Source of the DNA: VAZQ01 sp034669045
GTDB lineage: Bacteria > Pseudomonadota > Alphaproteobacteria > Rhizobiales > Xanthobacteraceae
Reading direction: 5' to 3'
Length of the DNA stretch: 64,000 bases
Assembly: GCA_034669045.1 (NCBI GenBank)
Contig: JAXDOD010000163.1
Coordinates: forward strand, 1-64,000
Below the pieces are notes generated by a model. It was not told where the DNA came from. It saw only the letters and a list, made by a program, of their open reading frames with translations, and searched no databases. Below, one piece after another: positions 6,809 through 15,725 of this stretch; position 1 is the stretch's first letter, and each line of letters opens with the position of its first letter. Position numbers and translations under genes: made by a program.

Positions 6809-8571
6809 CAATACACGTCCTGCAGATAGCGCTTGCCGCGCTCGATCTCGGCCACCGCGCGCTCGGCGGCATCGGGCGCCAGCGCCTTGACGTCCGCAAA
6901 AGCGCGCACCAGCGAAGCGCGCACGTCTTTCGCCATCGCGTTCATGTCGCCGCAGACGTAGAAATGGGCGCCGTTGTCGAGCCAGTCAACCACGTCGCGG
7001 CGGCGCTCCCAGATGCGGTGCTGGACGTAGACCTTCTCCGGGCGGTCGCGCGAAAACGCCACGTCCATGCGCGCTAGCGCGCCGTCCGCGAGCGCGTCCT
7101 GCCATTCGAGCTGATAGAGGAAATCGTGGGTGAAGCTGCGGTCGCCGAAGAACAGCCAGTTGCGGCCGCCGGCGCCCGCCGCGCGGCGCTCCTGCACGAA
7201 GGCGCGGAACGGCGCGACGCCGGTGCCCGGACCCACCATGATGATGTCGGCATCGGGTGCGGGCAGCGCAAAATGCTTGTTGGGCTTGAGCTTCACCCGC
7301 AGCCGGCTGCCCTTCTTGAGCCGCTCGGCGACGAAGTTCGAGGCGACGCCTTTGCGCTCGCGGCCGTGGGTCTCGTAGCGCACCGCGGAGATGAGCAGGT
7401 GCGCCTCCTCGCCGACCTCGCGGCGCGAGGACGCGATCGAATAGGCGCGCGGGTTCAACGGCCGCGTCAGCGCCCGGAGCTGGTCGGCGGAGAGCACGAT
7501 CGGGAAGTGCTCGATGAGATCGATGAGCTGGCGGCCGGCGGCCCAGCCCTTGGCCTCGCCCTCGTCGATGAGCGTCTTGACGTAGTGGTGGCCGGTCGCG
7601 GCGGCGTAGGTTTCCAGCGTCTTGAGCGAGAGCGTCGTGATGTCGCGGGTCCGGGTCAGGTCGACGCGCAGCGCGTCGTCCGATGCAAGGGCGGCGGCCT
7701 TGAGCAGCCGGTCCACGTAGGCCGGATCGTTCTCGGGGAAGATGTCGAGCGAGTCGCCTGGCTTGTAGGGCGGCGCGGCGCCGTCGAAGGCGAGCTCGAG
7801 GTGGATCGTCTCCTTGTCGGAGCGCGACGAATTGAGGTCGACATGGTCGGTGATCTCGGCCTCGACCGGGCCGAGGTCCTGCGCGGTCGCCTGCCTGGTG
7901 CCGAAATCGACCGCGATCACCGTGCCGCGAGCAGCCTCCGCCGGCGCCAGCACCTTGACCGCCTCGCCGATCCACGCTGCGGCGGGCGTCGCGAAATCCA
8001 GGTCGCAATCGACACGCGTGAGGGCCCGCTTGCCGCCGAGCGCCGCGAGCCGCTCGTCGATCGCCTTGCCGATGGCGCAGAACTCCGTATAGGCGGTATC
8101 GCCGAGCGCCAGCACGCCGTATTCGACGTCTTCGAGCCGCGGCGCCTCATCGCCCATCAGCTCGGCGTAAGCGCGCGCGGCGCGCGCCGGCGGCTCGCCT
8201 TCGCCCCAGGTCGCGGCGATGACGACAAGGCGCCTGGTGGTCGCCAGCGTGGCGACGTCGAGATCGGCCATGTCGACGAGCGACGGTTTCAGCCCGTTCT
8301 TGCGCGCGACCTTGGCGAGGTCGAAGGCGAGCTTCTCGGAATTTCCGGACTCGGTGGCGAAGACGATCGTCAAAGGCTCGGCCGGCTGCGCCGGCGCCGC
8401 CGGCATGGGTTGCGGCGCCGTGCCGGGCACGTCGCCGGAGGCTTCAAGCCCGGCCAGGAAACCTGCGAGCCAGGCCCGCTGGGTCGCCGTAGCGGGACCC
8501 ACGACCCGGTTGAGGAGCTCGATTTCGTCCTCTGCGAAGGGGGCGGTCTTTGGGATCGGTGTCAGGGACAT
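6808..8571 (-). CDS. cysJ: Sulfite reductase flavoprotein alpha subunit CysJ
   Basis: NADPH-dependent FAD/FMN flavoprotein (587 aa) feeding electrons to CysI. An N-terminal helical segment precedes a flavodoxin domain beginning at about residue 68 (IVFATESGNSEKLA). Then come the FAD domain with RAYSIASS and the NADP-binding signature GPGTGVAPFRAFVQER. The C-terminus YLQDVY ends in the aromatic residue typical of this family. Length and domain order match CysJ, and the gene is translationally fused to cysI by a one-base overlap. The other sulfate assimilation genes (cysH, cysD, cysN, cysG) are not nearby. Confidence 0.92.
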   Translation of the reverse strand: MSLTPIPKTAPFAEDEIELLNRVVGPATATQRAWLAGFLAGLEASGDVPGTAPQPMPAAPAQPAEPLTIVFATESGNSEKLAFDLAKVARKNGLKPSLVDMADLDVATLATTRRLVVIAATWGEGEPPARAARAYAELMGDEAPRLEDVEYGVLALGDTAYTEFCAIGKAIDERLAALGGKRALTRVDCDLDFATPAAAWIGEAVKVLAPAEAARGTVIAVDFGTRQATAQDLGPVEAEITDHVDLNSSRSDKETIHLELAFDGAAPPYKPGDSLDIFPENDPAYVDRLLKAAALASDDALRVDLTRTRDITTLSLKTLETYAAATGHHYVKTLIDEGEAKGWAAGRQLIDLIEHFPIVLSADQLRALTRPLNPRAYSIASSRREVGEEAHLLISAVRYETHGRERKGVASNFVAERLKKGSRLRVKLKPNKHFALPAPDADIIMVGPGTGVAPFRAFVQERRAAGAGGRNWLFFGDRSFTHDFLYQLEWQDALADGALARMDVAFSRDRPEKVYVQHRIWERRRDVVDWLDNGAHFYVCGDMNAMAKDVRASLVRAFADVKALAPDAAERAVAEIERGKRYLQDVY

Positions 8572-9140
8572 GTGCGGTTGCCAGCGGTACGGAACGGGAG
8601 CGCCGAGGGAAGCGCGGCTCTGCCTCTTCTATGGAAGGATTTACTCAATGGATTCTACAACATCGAAGAAAAAAGAAAAACATGCCATGGGGCTCGGTGG
8701 GACGAATGACTTCTGCCACAAACGGCGCCGCCGCAGAAGCTCGTTGGATGCTGCGCGTGCGCCTAGTTGGCGATGCCCAAGGACAGCCAGTCCTCGGTGA
8801 GCCAAGGCGGCGACTCCCGCGTCCCGACCCAGGCCCCGGCCGACGCGGTCGTTGTCGACAGGTCACGTCTCCTCGCAAGCGGGCAGCGGCGGTCTGCACC
8901 TGCGGCTGGCGAGTGCATGCGCCATTCCTGGGGGATAAAATAGAATAATCTTTTGTTTATGGGCAATACTTGCAGTGAAAAAAGAAAAATAATTTCACTT
9001 CCTTGCTGGACTACGAGGTCCGGATTTCACGCCGGGCGGCTTTCACGACATGTCCCGCCCAAAAAGCCGGCCCAAAGCGGGATCGTCGCGGGTCGCAGCC
9101 GACCAGAACCGCACCGGCTCATCCGTGGCCGGCCGGTCCT
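8572..9140. other. Intergenic region upstream of cysJ
   Basis: No gene is convincing in these 569 bases. Two A/T-rich stretches stand out against the GC-rich background (about 8640-8690 and 8930-9000) and probably carry the cysJI promoter. A small minus-strand frame beginning at ATG 8918 and ending at 8763 has AGGA about 10 bases upstream and ends SPPWLTEDWLSLGIAN. It could be a leader or remnant peptide, but I cannot support it as a gene. Confidence 0.4.
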
Positions 9141-10103
9141 TCATTGGGCGGTGATGCGCGCCCGTTGGATCACGTCCTTCCACTTCGGCACTTCGTCCAC
9201 GATGCGGGCGCGGAAGTCCGCCGGTCCGCGGCCGGTCGAATGGAAGCCGGCATTGAGCAGCCGCTCGCGCAGGTCCGGGCGGCGCATCACCTCGGTCAGC
9301 GCCTTGGCGAGGCGGTCGACCGCCTCCTTCGGCGTCCCTGCCGGCACCACGATGCCCTGCCAGGTATCGGCCAGCGCCGCCGGCACGCCGGCCTCCGCGA
9401 TCGTCGGCACCTCGGGCAATTCGGGCCAGCGTTCGCTGCCGCTCACCGCCAGGCCTTTCATGGTGGCGGCCTGGATCTGCGGTTTCGCGACCGAGATCGA
9501 GATCGAGGCGATATCGACGGTCTTGCTCAACAGCGCCTGCGCCGCCGGCGCCGCGCCGGGGTAGGGGATGTGGACCATGTCGATTCCGGTGTGGAGCTTG
9601 AGAAGCTCGGTCGCGAGGTGCGGAAGCGTGCCGGCGCCCGGCGTCGAATAGTTGAGCACGCCGGGACGCGCGCGCGCATGCGCGATGAACTCCGGCATCG
9701 TGCTGATACCAAGCTCCGGGCGCACCGTGTAGATGACCGGAAAGGTCGTGAGCTCGGCGACCGCCTCGAAATCCTTGACCGGATCGTAGGCCACCTTGTC
9801 GTAGAGACTCGGGTTCACCACGAAACCGGTCGCCGCCATCAGCAGTGTATAGCCGTCGGGCCGGGCGCGCGCGGCGAAGGCGGCGCCGACGCTGCCGCCC
9901 GCGCCGCCGCGGTTCTCGATCACGACCGGCTGGGCGAGCGCGTCCGCGAGCGGCTGCTGGATGGCGCGCACCACGACGTCGTTGGCGCCGCCCGGCGCGA
10001 ACGGCACCACGATGGTGACGGGGCGCTCCGGGTAGGCCGCCCAGGCGGCGCCGGACGCGAGGGCTGCGATGAATGCGAGGGCGGCGGCGAGCAGGTTTTG
10101 CAT
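9141..10103 (-). CDS. Bug-family tripartite tricarboxylate transporter substrate-binding protein
   Basis: Periplasmic solute receptor of the Bug/TctC family (320 aa). A Sec signal (MQNLLAAALAFIAALASGAAWA) precedes YPERPVTIVVPFAPGGANDV, the family's opening strand and loop. The core also has VIENRGGAGGSVGAAFAA and IPYPGAAPAAQALL, which contact the ligand carboxylates in this family. No TctA/TctB membrane genes accompany it, which is common for the expanded Bug families of soil bacteria; the ligand is unknown. The start at 10103 was chosen for the signal peptide; the longer open frame upstream overlaps the next gene. It lies 11 bases after the gene at 10115-11089 and may be cotranscribed. Confidence 0.88.
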   Translation of the reverse strand: MQNLLAAALAFIAALASGAAWAAYPERPVTIVVPFAPGGANDVVVRAIQQPLADALAQPVVIENRGGAGGSVGAAFAARARPDGYTLLMAATGFVVNPSLYDKVAYDPVKDFEAVAELTTFPVIYTVRPELGISTMPEFIAHARARPGVLNYSTPGAGTLPHLATELLKLHTGIDMVHIPYPGAAPAAQALLSKTVDIASISISVAKPQIQAATMKGLAVSGSERWPELPEVPTIAEAGVPAALADTWQGIVVPAGTPKEAVDRLAKALTEVMRRPDLRERLLNAGFHSTGRGPADFRARIVDEVPKWKDVIQRARITAQ

Positions 10104-10114
10104 CGGAGGTCCCG

Positions 10115-11089
10115 CTACGACAGCGCGGTCGTGACCGGGACGAACAGATCTTCGATCGGCATCGCGCGTGCGATGAAGTTCTGCTCGGCCATGTACGCCA
10201 CCAGCGCCTCCAGCGTCGGGCGATTGGCCTCGATGCCGTAGCGATAGGGATCGCCGTCGAACACCTCGTCGATCTCGTGGATGTCGTCGTGCACCCACGG
10301 CAGCATGAAGGGGTGTCCTTTGCGCATCCGGAACAAGGCGCGCGCCTTGGCATCTACGAAGCCCTTGTAGAGCCTGTCGGCCACCGAGCGGTCGCGCTCG
10401 TAGACATCGCGGCGGATCACCACGAGATGCATGATCGGGAAGATGCGGGTCTTGCGGTAGAAGTCGCGCTCGACCGTCCTGGCATCGGGAAACATCGGCG
10501 CCACGTCGGGATGCGGCTGCGGGTGCTGGGTGCCGATCAGGACGTCGATCTCGTGCGCGGCCAGGAGGTCGCTGAGCGAGCGGCCCTGCGGATCGTGCTC
10601 GATCTTGACCGGCTTGATCAAAGGCGGCGCGCTCGGCTCGCCGTGGCGGCCGGCGTGCAGGATGGCGCCCTCGATCCAGCGCACGGTGGAGAAGTCGACG
10701 CCGTATTCATGGGTGAGATGGCCGCGGATCCACACCGCCGCCGTCATGGTATAGAGAGCGACACCCACGCGCTTGCCCTCGATGTCCTTCGGCGTGCGGA
10801 TGCCGGCCTTGCGGTTGTAATAGACGTAGCCGTGCCGGAACACGCGCGCCGGGAACACCGGGATCGCGACGAAGGGGCAGTCGCCGCGCGCGAAGCGGCT
10901 GATGAATTCCGAGCTGGAGAACTCGGAAATGTCGAACTCCTGCTTGCCGCCCATGCGGTCGAAGATGTCGCGCGGTGAATCGATCGCCTTGAAATCGAGA
11001 TCGATGCCGTCGAGCGTGACATCGCCGGTGCGCAACGCCTCGGTGCGATCATAGAAGCCGCAGGCAAACGTCAGGCGGGGAGGGGACAC
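10115..11089 (-). CDS. Periplasmic-binding-fold protein related to 4,5-dihydroxyphthalate decarboxylase
   Basis: A 324-aa protein with the type II periplasmic-binding fold, beginning GTG (MSPPRLTFACGFYDRTEAL) with GAGG upstream. No signal peptide is visible. Segments such as ITEF-like DISEFSSSEFISR, RNKAGIRTP-like YYNRKAGIRTPKDIEGKRVG and PMFPDARTVERDFYRKT resemble proteins annotated as 4,5-dihydroxyphthalate decarboxylase or its ABC-receptor-like relatives. Whether it is an enzyme or a cytosolic binding protein cannot be told from sequence. It precedes a Bug receptor gene by 11 bases, so an aromatic-acid context is possible. Confidence 0.7.
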   Translation of the reverse strand: MSPPRLTFACGFYDRTEALRTGDVTLDGIDLDFKAIDSPRDIFDRMGGKQEFDISEFSSSEFISRFARGDCPFVAIPVFPARVFRHGYVYYNRKAGIRTPKDIEGKRVGVALYTMTAAVWIRGHLTHEYGVDFSTVRWIEGAILHAGRHGEPSAPPLIKPVKIEHDPQGRSLSDLLAAHEIDVLIGTQHPQPHPDVAPMFPDARTVERDFYRKTRIFPIMHLVVIRRDVYERDRSVADRLYKGFVDAKARALFRMRKGHPFMLPWVHDDIHEIDEVFDGDPYRYGIEANRPTLEALVAYMAEQNFIARAMPIEDLFVPVTTALS

Positions 11090-11283
11090 GGGAACCTCGC
11101 GATGAATGGAAATGGCAGGGGCGGGACGGCTCGCAGGCGCTGCAAACCGCCTTGTCGCCCATCATCATACAGTAAGAAGCATATACATTAAGCCCACGCC
11201 CCGCCGCCATCGCCGGCAAGGCTGCCGCCAAATCCGCTGCCGCACCTGACACGGGCCTGGAACGCCGGCCGGTATCCGCCGCG

Positions 11284-11901
11284 TCAGACGAACAAGAACT
11301 TTGCGGTCCCGGCCGCCGCCAAGGCGCCGCCCAGCATGACCATCCAGCCATGCGGCCAGGGCGGGTTCTCGGGCGCCGGCGCGCTGAAGAACGCCGCCCG
11401 GTTGAGATCGTCGGGTTCGGCGGCCGCCGGATCGTAGGCAAGATCGGCGGCGAGATCGAGTTCGTTGAACTCGTCCGCCGATGCGATCTGCACGCCATCG
11501 ACCGCATGATCGATAAAGGATTTGCCGATCCAGGCGTCGGCGGCGGTCAGCACCTGGCTGGCGGCGGCGCGGTCCACGTAGCGGATGGCGTGCATGCGGT
11601 CCGACCGCCACCACGGCAACAGCGCGACGAGACCGACGGTGTCGTCCCCCTGGATCAAGTAGCCGCGCTCCTTGCGCGGCGATGGGCGCAGCGCCGCCAC
11701 GGCGCCGATAGCCCTCGGAGGCGCTTTCTTCGCCGCCGGCGGCGGCGGGCGTCGCGCCGCCTGGACCGCGACCGCCGACGGCGTGAGTTTCAACGGGCCG
11801 GATGCCTTGGCCGGCGTCTGGCTGTGAGCGGGGACTTGCATCAAGGCCAGCGCGGCGAAGACCGCGGCGCCCGCCAATGCCCAGAATCGGGTAGTCGCCA
11901 T
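11284..11901 (-). CDS. Secreted or membrane-anchored hypothetical protein
   Basis: 205 aa, family not recognised. An N-terminal signal (MATTRFWALAGAAVFAALAL) is followed by a Pro/Ala/Lys-rich linker (about 30-75). A compact middle region has YLIQGDDTVGLVALLPWWRS and Asp/Glu-rich stretches, and the C-terminus has a hydrophobic segment (GWMVMLGGALAAAGTAKFLFV) that could anchor it. The start is supported by AGGAGG a few bases upstream of 11901. It is divergent from the small gene at 12093. Confidence 0.65.
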   Translation of the reverse strand: MATTRFWALAGAAVFAALALMQVPAHSQTPAKASGPLKLTPSAVAVQAARRPPPPAAKKAPPRAIGAVAALRPSPRKERGYLIQGDDTVGLVALLPWWRSDRMHAIRYVDRAAASQVLTAADAWIGKSFIDHAVDGVQIASADEFNELDLAADLAYDPAAAEPDDLNRAAFFSAPAPENPPWPHGWMVMLGGALAAAGTAKFLFV

Positions 11902-12092
11902 GGCAGCCTCCTGTTGAGCCTTTGGAGGAGACCATTGGGAACCGGGGTGGCCTCAGCTTGACGCAATCATGGAATCATTGACGCAATTCGCAGCCGCAAA
12001 TGCGGCTGGCCGGCGGCGCGGAGCCGCCCGGGACATGGCGCGAAGGAGACGATCAGGTTCGACGAGGAAACTCTGGCGCGAAGGAGAAGGCG

Positions 12093-12299
12093 ATGAACGA
12101 GGACGTTTTCAACACCAGCATCCGCAGGTTTCTCAAGACGCTCGGCGTCACCGCCCAGCGCGAGATCGAGAAGGCGGTGCGGCAGGCGGTGGCGGACGGC
12201 CGCCTCAAGGGCAACGAGACGCTTTCCGCCCAGGCGACCGTGACGATCGGCGCGATATCGCTGACGCACGAGGTCGGCGGCGACATCGCCCTGGAATGA
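12093..12299 (+). CDS. Small conserved protein, DUF6494 family
   Basis: A 68-aa protein beginning MNEDVFNTSIRRFLKTLG, with blocks REIEKAVRQAVADGRLKGNE and a C-terminal beta segment IGAISLTHEVGGDIALE. This is the layout I recall for DUF6494 proteins of alphaproteobacteria, whose function is unknown. The ATG at 12093 follows AAGGAGAAGG; a longer frame from 12000 is low-complexity and rejected. It converges on the Bug receptor gene ending at 12317. Confidence 0.8.
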   Translation: MNEDVFNTSIRRFLKTLGVTAQREIEKAVRQAVADGRLKGNETLSAQATVTIGAISLTHEVGGDIALE

Positions 12300-12316
12300 C
12301 GCCGCCTGAGCGGCTC

Positions 12317-13294
12317 CTATTCGACGACGACGCCGGCCGCCTTGATCGGCGCGGCCCATTTCACGATCTCGCTCTTGAGGAAGTCACCGAGATATTGCGG
12401 CGTCGCGCGCTCGTCGGCGACGACCTGGGCGCCGGCCTTGTCCAGCGCCTCGCGCACCGCGGGGGTCTTCATCGCCTCCAGCATGGCGGCGTTGAGCCTG
12501 GTCACGACCGCGGCCGGGGCGCCCTTGGGCAGGAACAGCGCGCTCCAGGTATAGGCTTCGAGATCGGGCACGCCTTGTTCGGCCGCAGTCTGCAGGTTCG
12601 GCAGCGCCGGCGAACGCGCCTTGTCCATGATCGCGAGACCCTTGACGGTGTTGCCATCGATCTGCGGCTTGGCGGCGTTGACGATCTCGCACAGGTAGTC
12701 GATCCGCCCGCCAAGCAGGTCCTGCATCGCCGGCCCGGTGCCGCGGTAGGGCACGTGCGTGATATCCACGCCCATGACGTAATTCAGCACGACGCAGCCG
12801 AGGTGGGTCGCCGACCCGGCGCCGGCCGAGCCATATTGCATCTTGGCCTGGTTGGCCTTGGAATAGGCGATGAATTCCTTGAGGTTGTTGACCGGCAGGT
12901 CCTTGCGGGTAATCAGCGCGATGGGCGTCTCGGCGATCAGGCCGACCGGCGTAAAGTCGGTCGCCGAGTTGTAGAGCGGCTTCTTGTACATGGTCTGGCT
13001 CTGTGCGTGGGTGCCGACGCTCGCAAGCACAAAGACGTAGCCGTCGGGCGCGGCATCGGCGGCTCGCTTCGAGCCCGTCATCCCGCCGGCGCCGCCGACA
13101 TTCTCGATGACGATCTGGCGCCCCAGGATCTCGCTCATGCGTAGCGCGACGACGCGGCCGATCTGGTCCTGCGGTCCGCCGGCGGCGAACGGAATAATCA
13201 TCGTCATCGGCTTGGTGGGAAAGTTCTGCGCTGACGCGGTCGCCACGCCGGCGAGCAAGACGGCAATGCCGGCGCCCAAAATCGTCTTGAACAT
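12317..13294 (-). CDS. Bug-family tripartite tricarboxylate transporter substrate-binding protein (second copy)
   Basis: A 325-aa periplasmic receptor with Sec signal MFKTILGAGIAVLLAGVATA and cleavage near SAQNFP. Family blocks are MTMIIPFAAGGPQDQIGR, VIENVGGAGGMTGSKRA and VPYRGTGPAMQDLLGGRIDY. GGGAGG precedes the ATG at 13294. A longer frame upstream to 14086 overlaps the nadX-like gene on the other strand and is spurious. It differs clearly from the receptor at 9141, so this is not a recent duplication. It is orphan, without TctA/TctB, and its ligand is unknown. Confidence 0.88.
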   Translation of the reverse strand: MFKTILGAGIAVLLAGVATASAQNFPTKPMTMIIPFAAGGPQDQIGRVVALRMSEILGRQIVIENVGGAGGMTGSKRAADAAPDGYVFVLASVGTHAQSQTMYKKPLYNSATDFTPVGLIAETPIALITRKDLPVNNLKEFIAYSKANQAKMQYGSAGAGSATHLGCVVLNYVMGVDITHVPYRGTGPAMQDLLGGRIDYLCEIVNAAKPQIDGNTVKGLAIMDKARSPALPNLQTAAEQGVPDLEAYTWSALFLPKGAPAAVVTRLNAAMLEAMKTPAVREALDKAGAQVVADERATPQYLGDFLKSEIVKWAAPIKAAGVVVE

Positions 13295-13432
13295 GGTCGA
13301 CCTCCCTGAGTTTGCGGCAACCCTTGCGCTTGTTACGACCCCGGTCAAGGTACGGTTTGACGCGGCACTGCCGTGCTTGTCGGCGAAAGGGCGGACGGCT
13401 AAGACGCAACGGTTCCCGGTGGAGGGCTTCTC

Positions 13433-14233
13433 ATGACCCGCGTCGCCATTGCCGGTCTCGGCGCCATCGGCCGCGTGCTCGCGCGCCGGCTCAATGACGG
13501 CCTGCCGGGGCTCACGCTCGCCTGCGCCTCCGCGCGCGACCGCGCCAAGGCGCAGGCCTGGCTCGATGCCGAGCGCATCGTGTGCCCGCTGGTCGAACTC
13601 GAGGATTTCCCCGACCACGCCGACCTGGCGATCGAATGCGCGCCGGCGGCGGTGATCGAGCGCATCTGCCGGCCCATGCTGAGCGCCGGCAAGGCCGTGA
13701 TGGTGCTGAGCTGCGGCGCGCTGTTGGCGCGACCGGAACTGATCGCGCTCGCCAAGGCGCATGGCGGCCAGTTGATCGTGCCGACCGGTGCGCTGCTCGG
13801 CCTCGACGCCGTCACGGCCGCTGCCGAAGGCCAGATCCGCTCGGTGCGGATGACCACCCGCAAGCCGCCGAACGGGCTCGCCGGGGCGCCGTATCTGCTG
13901 GCGAACGACATTTCGGTCGATGGCCTGCAGGAGGCGAAGCGGGTGTTCAGCGGCACCGCGCGCGAGGCGGCCGCGGGCTTTCCGGCCAACGTCAACGTGG
14001 CTGCCGCCCTGTCGCTGGCCGGGATCGGGCCGGACCGCACCATGATCGACATCTGGGCCGATCCCGCGGTCGACCGGAACTGCCATTCGATCGAGGTCGA
14101 TGCCGATTCTGCGAGATTTTCGTTAACCATTGAGAACATTCCCTCGGACAATCCGAAGACCGGACGCATCACCGCCCTCTCCGTCCTGGCCGCGCTGCGC
14201 AAGCTCCATGCCCCCTTGCGGGTGGGAACCTGA
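13433..14233 (+). CDS. nadX: Aspartate dehydrogenase-like NAD(P)-dependent oxidoreductase
   Basis: 266 aa. A Rossmann GLGAIG at residues 8-13 begins the NAD(P)-binding domain. The C-terminal half holds the aspartate dehydrogenase pattern NVNVAAALSLAGIGPDRTMI and IWADPAVDRNCHSIEV, with the His in NCH as probable catalytic residue, then ENIPSDNPKTGRITALSV. The enzyme oxidises L-aspartate to iminoaspartate, either for NAD synthesis or in amino-acid catabolism. No nadA/nadC genes lie nearby, so a catabolic role beside solute receptors is equally possible. GGAGGG precedes the ATG. Confidence 0.8.
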   Translation: MTRVAIAGLGAIGRVLARRLNDGLPGLTLACASARDRAKAQAWLDAERIVCPLVELEDFPDHADLAIECAPAAVIERICRPMLSAGKAVMVLSCGALLARPELIALAKAHGGQLIVPTGALLGLDAVTAAAEGQIRSVRMTTRKPPNGLAGAPYLLANDISVDGLQEAKRVFSGTAREAAAGFPANVNVAAALSLAGIGPDRTMIDIWADPAVDRNCHSIEVDADSARFSLTIENIPSDNPKTGRITALSVLAALRKLHAPLRVGT

Positions 14234-14397
14234 GGCCGGCGGCACGCCCGTCGCGCCGATCCTTAACGAAAGATTAACCAAATCCGCTTCATAAGCCTTT
14301 GAACTCAAAATGGATTTCCAGAGACGAAGGAATCGGCAGGGCTTTCTCCATAAGCTTCCGGCCGCGGCCCGGGCCGGGCTCCGGGAACACGGTCCGA

Positions 14398-14422
14398 GGA
14401 ACTTGGGGATTGCGGGGACGTA
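14398..14422 (+). promoter_or_regulatory. ECF-type promoter upstream of the sigma factor operon
   Basis: GGAAC (14398-14402), a 16-base spacer, then CGTA (14419-14422) resembles the GGAAC-N16/17-CGTT promoters of alphaproteobacterial ECF sigma factors. It lies about 75 bases before the sigma factor start. It could be self-recognised or served by the general stress sigma factor EcfG. A second GGAAC-CGTT pair at 14441 has a spacer of only 14 and is less likely. Confidence 0.4.
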
Positions 14423-14499
14423 TTGTGACACGGAATTCATGGAACATTGAACCTGGTCGCGTTACCCCGCGACTAACCTAGCGAGTTGATCGTCGGGCG

Positions 14500-15060
14500 A
14501 TGCAAGCGACATCGGACGAGGTGCTGATCGGACGGATCGCGTCCGGCGACCGGCTCGCGATGCAGGTGCTGTTCGCGCGGCATCATGTACGGGTTTACCG
14601 GTTCGTGTTGCGTCTTGTGCGTGACCAGTCCTCGGCTGAGGACTTGATTAGCGAAGTGTTTCTTGACGTGTGGCGTCAGGCAGGTCGGTTCGAAGGGCGT
14701 TCGGCGGTTTCCACCTGGTTGTTGGCAATCGCGCGGTTCAAGGCTCTTTCGGCGCTGCGACGCAAGCCGGATGAGGTGCTGGACGAAGATGCCGCCGCGG
14801 CGATCGAGGATCCAGGTGACGATCCGGAAGCCGTGCTGGCGAAGAAGGACAAGAGCGCAATCATCCGGAAGTGCCTTGAGGGCCTTTCGGTCGAACATCG
14901 GGAGATCATCGATCTCGTCTACTACCACGAGAAGTCAGTCGAAGAGGTAGCAGAGATCGTGGGTATCCCGGCGAACACCGTAAAGACGCGCATGTTCTAT
15001 GCGCGCAGAAAATTGGCAGAGCTGCTCAAGGCGGCGGGAATGGAAAGAGGTTGGCCATGA
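14500..15060 (+). CDS. RNA polymerase ECF sigma factor
   Basis: 186 aa with both ECF regions. Sigma-2 spans about 10-80 (FARHHVRVYRFVLRLVRDQS, AEDLISEVFLDVWRQ). Sigma-4 spans about 120-178, with the helix-turn-helix SVEEVAEIVGIPANTVKTRM. No extra C-terminal domain is present. The next gene overlaps by 4 bases (ATGA, 15057-15060) and encodes a membrane protein of anti-sigma type, so the pair forms a transmembrane signalling unit. The ATG at 14500 has only a weak ribosome-binding site. Confidence 0.93.
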   Translation: MQATSDEVLIGRIASGDRLAMQVLFARHHVRVYRFVLRLVRDQSSAEDLISEVFLDVWRQAGRFEGRSAVSTWLLAIARFKALSALRRKPDEVLDEDAAAAIEDPGDDPEAVLAKKDKSAIIRKCLEGLSVEHREIIDLVYYHEKSVEEVAEIVGIPANTVKTRMFYARRKLAELLKAAGMERGWP

Positions 15061-15725
15061 ATACGATGAGCAAAGAAGCGCCCGAGCGCCAGGAGATCGA
15101 GGCCCTCTTGCCATGGCACGCCGCCGGGACGCTGAGCCGTCGTGAGGCCGACCGCGTCGAGCTCGCATTGTCCAGCGACCACGAGCTGTCGCGCCGCTTC
15201 GACCTCGTCCGCGAGGAACTCAACGAGACCATTCACCTCAACGAATCGCTCGGCGCGCCGTCCTCGCGCGCCATGGAGAGGCTGTTCGCCGCCATCGACG
15301 CCGAGCCCACCGTGAAACGTCAGGCCTCCTTCGATCTCGCCGGCCGCATGGCTGCGTTCCTGTCCGGCTTCGCACCGCGCACGCTCGCTTATGCCGCGGG
15401 CGCTGCCGCGATTGCCCTGGTGATCCAGTCAGCGGTGCTGACGACGGTGATGATCAAGGACCAGGCCGGCTCGGGCCTCGAGCTTGCTTCCTATGCCAAC
15501 GGCGGTTCCGTCGCGGTCGTCCGCTTCGTCCCGCAGGCGACGGCTTCCGACATCACGAAATTCCTCGACGCTTACAAGGCGGTGGTGGTGGACGGCCCCA
15601 AGAAGGGCGGCCTCTACAGCGTGCGCCTGTCCGCGGATGGCATGCCGAAGGCGGAGGTCACTAAGATCGTTCAGCGCATGCAGTCGGAATCCAAGATCGT
15701 CGAATTCATCGCGACCAAGGAATAA
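15057..15725 (+). CDS. Transmembrane anti-sigma factor
   Basis: 222 aa. The N-terminal about 80 residues (EIEALLPWHAAGTLSRREAD, DLVREELNETIHL) form a helical anti-sigma-like domain without the His/Cys zinc motif. One membrane segment follows at about 100-125 (TLAYAAGAAAIALVIQSAVL), then a periplasmic domain of about 95 residues ending SESKIVEFIATKE. The ATG at 15057 overlaps the sigma factor stop and has GAAAGAGG upstream, which supports translational coupling. It probably holds the sigma factor until an envelope signal is sensed; the signal is unknown. Confidence 0.82.
   Translation: MNTMSKEAPERQEIEALLPWHAAGTLSRREADRVELALSSDHELSRRFDLVREELNETIHLNESLGAPSSRAMERLFAAIDAEPTVKRQASFDLAGRMAAFLSGFAPRTLAYAAGAAAIALVIQSAVLTTVMIKDQAGSGLELASYANGGSVAVVRFVPQATASDITKFLDAYKAVVVDGPKKGGLYSVRLSADGMPKAEVTKIVQRMQSESKIVEFIATKE

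Noticed and set aside
5090..8571. Assimilatory nitrite reductase next to the nitrate genes
   Set aside because: The siroheme subunit is paired with a CysJ flavodoxin/FAD/NADPH subunit and matches CysI cysteine spacing, so sulfite reductase is preferred; a dual role is kept only as a finding.
14441..14463. Second ECF promoter (GGAAC then CGTT)
   Set aside because: The spacer is 14 bases, too short for known alphaproteobacterial ECF promoters; the pair at 14398-14422 fits better.
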